Assembly: GCA_002713585.1 (NCBI GenBank)
Contig: PATD01000031.1
Span: forward strand, 35,892-69,615
Origin: Methanobacteriota archaeon
GTDB lineage: Archaea; Thermoplasmatota; Poseidoniia; Poseidoniales; Thalassarchaeaceae
Length of the DNA stretch: 33,724 nucleotides
Direction: 5' to 3'
Each line of letters starts with the position of its first letter. The first letter of the stretch is position 1. Below, in pieces: positions 31,553 through 33,724 of the stretch. A program made the position numbers and the translations under genes. The notes under the pieces were generated by a model. It ran no database searches. It was not told where the DNA came from and saw only the letters and a list, made by a program, of their open reading frames with translations.

Positions 31553-33724
31553 TCAGAGATCATCCAAACTAGGAATGGATGCAAGAGCTTGCGCAGCTTC
31601 TTGTTCTTGGTGACGCTGCCATTCAGGCTTCTCAACCCAACCGAGTTCCTTCGCCTTTTCGAATTCACCAGTTTTGACATAATGGTCTATCCATGCTGCC
31701 TTCCGTTCATCTTCTTCAGCGAAAGCATCCTCCTGAACTTGCAATCGACGTTGTTCAGCGGAGAATCGTCGTTTTGCTGCTTGGCGTGAAATCATTGCCA
31801 TGAGGATTGCAGCTAGTAGGAATATGACTAGGAATATCCCTCCGCCCAAAACATAAGTCATGAAATCCGTGCCACCTTGACCTTCAGTGCCTTCGTTCAA
31901 GGCAGGATCTACGATGGCACATGTCGCCCCAAATTCAGAGGCATCCGGATCGAATGGACAAGAATCTCCCTGATCAGAAACGCCATCTGAATCACTATCT
32001 AAACAACCAATCCTGTCGATGTATGATGTTCCCGGCTGAGATTTGCAATCATCGGGCTCAAATGCATCTTTGGTTCCATTGTCACCATATCCATCTCTAT
32101 CGAGATCTTCGTTCTGCGTCGGGAGGAGTGGGAAAGCATCTGGCTCGTATCCAGTGCTGTTGTCACCATATCCATCTCCATCCATATCGGACCACTGTGT
32201 GGAGTCGTCAGGGAAGGCGTCTCCATACTGGACACGATTGATGACATCAATTGATTGTCCTCCATGACTGCTGTTCACTGTGACAGTAATGTTGGTGTAT
32301 CCGTAGTTGTCACCGTAGCCATCGAGGTCATCATCTTCCCACTGGAGAGGGTCCTCTGGGAAGGGGTCTATTCCGTCAGAGTATCCGTCCCCATCGGTAT
32401 CAGTACAACCGAACATGCCACCCAATGAGGAGTTACCTGCAAGGGTGGGGCAATCGTCCATGTTTGGCCCAATCTGGTCGGGATAACCATCTCCGTCACC
32501 ATCTGACCAAGCAAAACCATCGGTCGGAAACGGGTCCTCTATGTCTGCAGTCCCATCATTATCGGAGTCGGGGCAACCTCGAACTCCTTCCTCAGTCATC
32601 GTTCCGTATTCTAGTGGGCAGATGTCAGCATCAGTACCGGTTTGATTGTCACCGAAGCCATCGGAGTCAGTATCATGCCATTGGGTTGAGTCGTTGGGGA
32701 ACCAGTCACCATTGTCCCCACTGGGGACGTCACCATATCCATCTCCATCTGAGTCGGTACATTGGACACTGTCATCAATAAAGAGGTCTGGATTGTTACC
32801 GCTCGCGTTTTCACCGCAACCATCTCCGTCTCGATCAGCCCATTGTGTGGTGTCATCGGGAAATGCATCGAAGACATCTGCATAGGTATCCCCATCACGG
32901 TCTGGACACCCGAAGTGTTCCAAGTCTTCCATTTCTTGACTGGTAGTGTTGTACACTGCTGCCCATAGACTGGTACCTGCTTGTCCACATCGATCTCCTT
33001 GGAAGCCCGTGGCATTGTCTCCGTAACCATCTCCGTCTTGATCAGACCATTGACTTGCTTCGTTTGGAAAAGCGTCCGCCTCACCATTCGGGGATGCGAG
33101 GCTATTCTGGTCAGGGTCTGAATAGCCATCTCCATCGGAGTCGGGACAACCTAATCGATCCCATATGGAACGTCCAGGAGTACCAAGGCACCCATCTGAA
33201 TTGGGTGAGAATTGTTGGTCTCCGACCCAATCTCCATCGTCGTCACTCCAATGATCGGGGTCTAGAGGGAAGATATCTACCTCTGAGATTTGAATTGGAG
33301 TCATCGTAGTGATGAGTTCGCCAGGCCAACTTGTTGGACGGAAATTGTATGCAGAACCATGGTTGGGATTGTTGTAGTTGTCACCGTAACCGTCCCCATC
33401 AGTATCGTTCCATTGAGTGGGATTATTCGGCAGGTAATCCAATGCGCCATAAGGGGAAGGGGAACGCCCATCGTTCACATTGTCTGGATATCCATCTCCA
33501 TCAGTATCTGCCCATTGGTAGAAGTCCGTAGGATAATCGTCACCTGAATCAGACCAGCCATCCCCATCGGAGTCGATACATCCGTAGACATCTTGAGTGG
33601 AGGTGCCAGGAGTATTAGGACAGGAATCTGGCTCGTTTCCGTTTACGTTGTCACCATAACCATCTCCATCTGAATCGTCCCACTGAGTTCCATCTTCTGG
33701 GAAGGCATCGTCTGGATTTAGCAC
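31553..33724 (-). CDS. Large calcium-binding-repeat surface protein with C-terminal membrane anchor, N-terminus beyond window
   Basis: The frame is open at the right edge, so the N-terminus is missing; the GTG at the edge is an internal codon. About 600 visible residues are acidic repeats of the form D-x-FP-x-D-x-xQW-x-D-x-DGDGYGDN. They resemble thrombospondin type 3 and other DxDxDG calcium-binding repeats, with occasional paired cysteines (SCPN...GC). Then come a linker, one membrane helix (about 614-639, VLGGGIFLVIFLLAAILMAMI) and a charged cytoplasmic tail containing WIDHYVKTGEFEKAKELGW. No catalytic domain is visible in the part present. Likely a rigid Ca2+-dependent surface stalk or adhesin, with any binding or enzymatic domain at the missing N-terminal end. 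Many repeats carry N-glycosylation sequons directly after the calcium loop. Confidence 0.88.
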   Translation of the reverse strand: MLNPDDAFPEDGTQWDDSDGDGYGDNVNGNEPDSCPNTPGTSTQDVYGCIDSDGDGWSDSGDDYPTDFYQWADTDGDGYPDNVNDGRSPSPYGALDYLPNNPTQWNDTDGDGYGDNYNNPNHGSAYNFRPTSWPGELITTMTPIQISEVDIFPLDPDHWSDDDGDWVGDQQFSPNSDGCLGTPGRSIWDRLGCPDSDGDGYSDPDQNSLASPNGEADAFPNEASQWSDQDGDGYGDNATGFQGDRCGQAGTSLWAAVYNTTSQEMEDLEHFGCPDRDGDTYADVFDAFPDDTTQWADRDGDGCGENASGNNPDLFIDDSVQCTDSDGDGYGDVPSGDNGDWFPNDSTQWHDTDSDGFGDNQTGTDADICPLEYGTMTEEGVRGCPDSDNDGTADIEDPFPTDGFAWSDGDGDGYPDQIGPNMDDCPTLAGNSSLGGMFGCTDTDGDGYSDGIDPFPEDPLQWEDDDLDGYGDNYGYTNITVTVNSSHGGQSIDVINRVQYGDAFPDDSTQWSDMDGDGYGDNSTGYEPDAFPLLPTQNEDLDRDGYGDNGTKDAFEPDDCKSQPGTSYIDRIGCLDSDSDGVSDQGDSCPFDPDASEFGATCAIVDPALNEGTEGQGGTDFMTYVLGGGIFLVIFLLAAILMAMISRQAAKRRFSAEQRRLQVQEDAFAEEDERKAAWIDHYVKTGEFEKAKELGWVEKPEWQRHQEQEAAQALASIPSLDDL
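31915..33724 (-). repeat. Coding array of DxDGDG calcium-binding repeats
   Basis: More than fifteen loops of the DxDGDGYGD type are spaced irregularly (about 22 to 50 residues), unlike the strict 22-residue spacing in the gene at 7432-10182. The extra length comes from insertions such as DNxTGxxPD and CPxxxGTS. The array continues past the right edge. Confidence 0.85.

Noticed and set aside
1-33724. tRNA genes, insertion sequences or prophage
   Set aside because: All gaps except 3910-4580 are shorter than about 110 nt and none shows a tRNA cloverleaf. No transposase, integrase or terminal inverted repeats were seen.

Overview
The window looks like a chromosomal segment of a planktonic euryarchaeon, most likely Marine Group II (Candidatus Poseidoniales) or a close relative. 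The archaeal signature is the order uS13-uS4-uS11-Rpo3 (RNA polymerase subunit D), followed by an archaeal-type pantoate kinase. Other genes are bacterial in character: class II fumarase, ATP-dependent PEP carboxykinase, a bacterial-type leucyl-tRNA synthetase, and secreted hydrolases with DxDGDG calcium-binding repeats. This mix is typical of marine heterotrophic euryarchaea. The lineage is inferred from gene content and gene families; no rRNA gene is present to confirm it.

Layout. 1-3909 (+): 3' part of fumarase, an M32 metallocarboxypeptidase, and a beta-propeller protein starting right at its stop codon. 3910-4580: the only long stretch without a credible protein gene. It holds a promoter-like element and a purine-rich, hairpin-rich block of about 440 nt that looks like an undescribed structured RNA. 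4581-7000: a small ferritin-like protein (-) diverging from a lipoprotein S15-type peptidase/esterase (+). 7001-10182 (+): a small membrane protein overlapping a surface GDSL esterase with calcium-binding repeats and a C-terminal anchor. 10183-14191 (-): PEP carboxykinase, a GlmU-like acetyltransferase and a phosphoglucosamine-type mutase. 14292-20598 (+): a giant polytopic membrane protein, a membrane-anchored divergent FKBP-like protein, and a DPAR-motif methyltransferase. 20706-24153 (+): the ribosomal protein/RNA polymerase operon ending in pantoate kinase. 24148-30729 (-): a membrane-tethered regulator with two winged-helix domains, leucyl-tRNA synthetase, and an archaeal relative of the human nuclease CDIN1. 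30824-31552 (+): an MBL-fold hydrolase. 31553-33724 (-): a large calcium-binding-repeat surface protein cut by the right edge.

How the genes fit together. The hydrolases (M32, S15, GDSL, MBL) and the repeat-bearing surface proteins fit a cell that feeds on particulate or dissolved protein and lipid. PEP carboxykinase and fumarase connect the TCA cycle to gluconeogenesis, and the mutase/acetyltransferase pair feeds UDP-GlcNAc synthesis. The genome is very compact: many genes overlap by 4 nt or share stop-codon bases.

The best candidates for something undescribed are the structured RNA at about 4015-4460, the membrane-spanning winged-helix regulator, the CDIN1-like nuclease, the regularly spaced N-glycosylation sequons in the repeat protein at the right edge, and the very large polytopic membrane protein.
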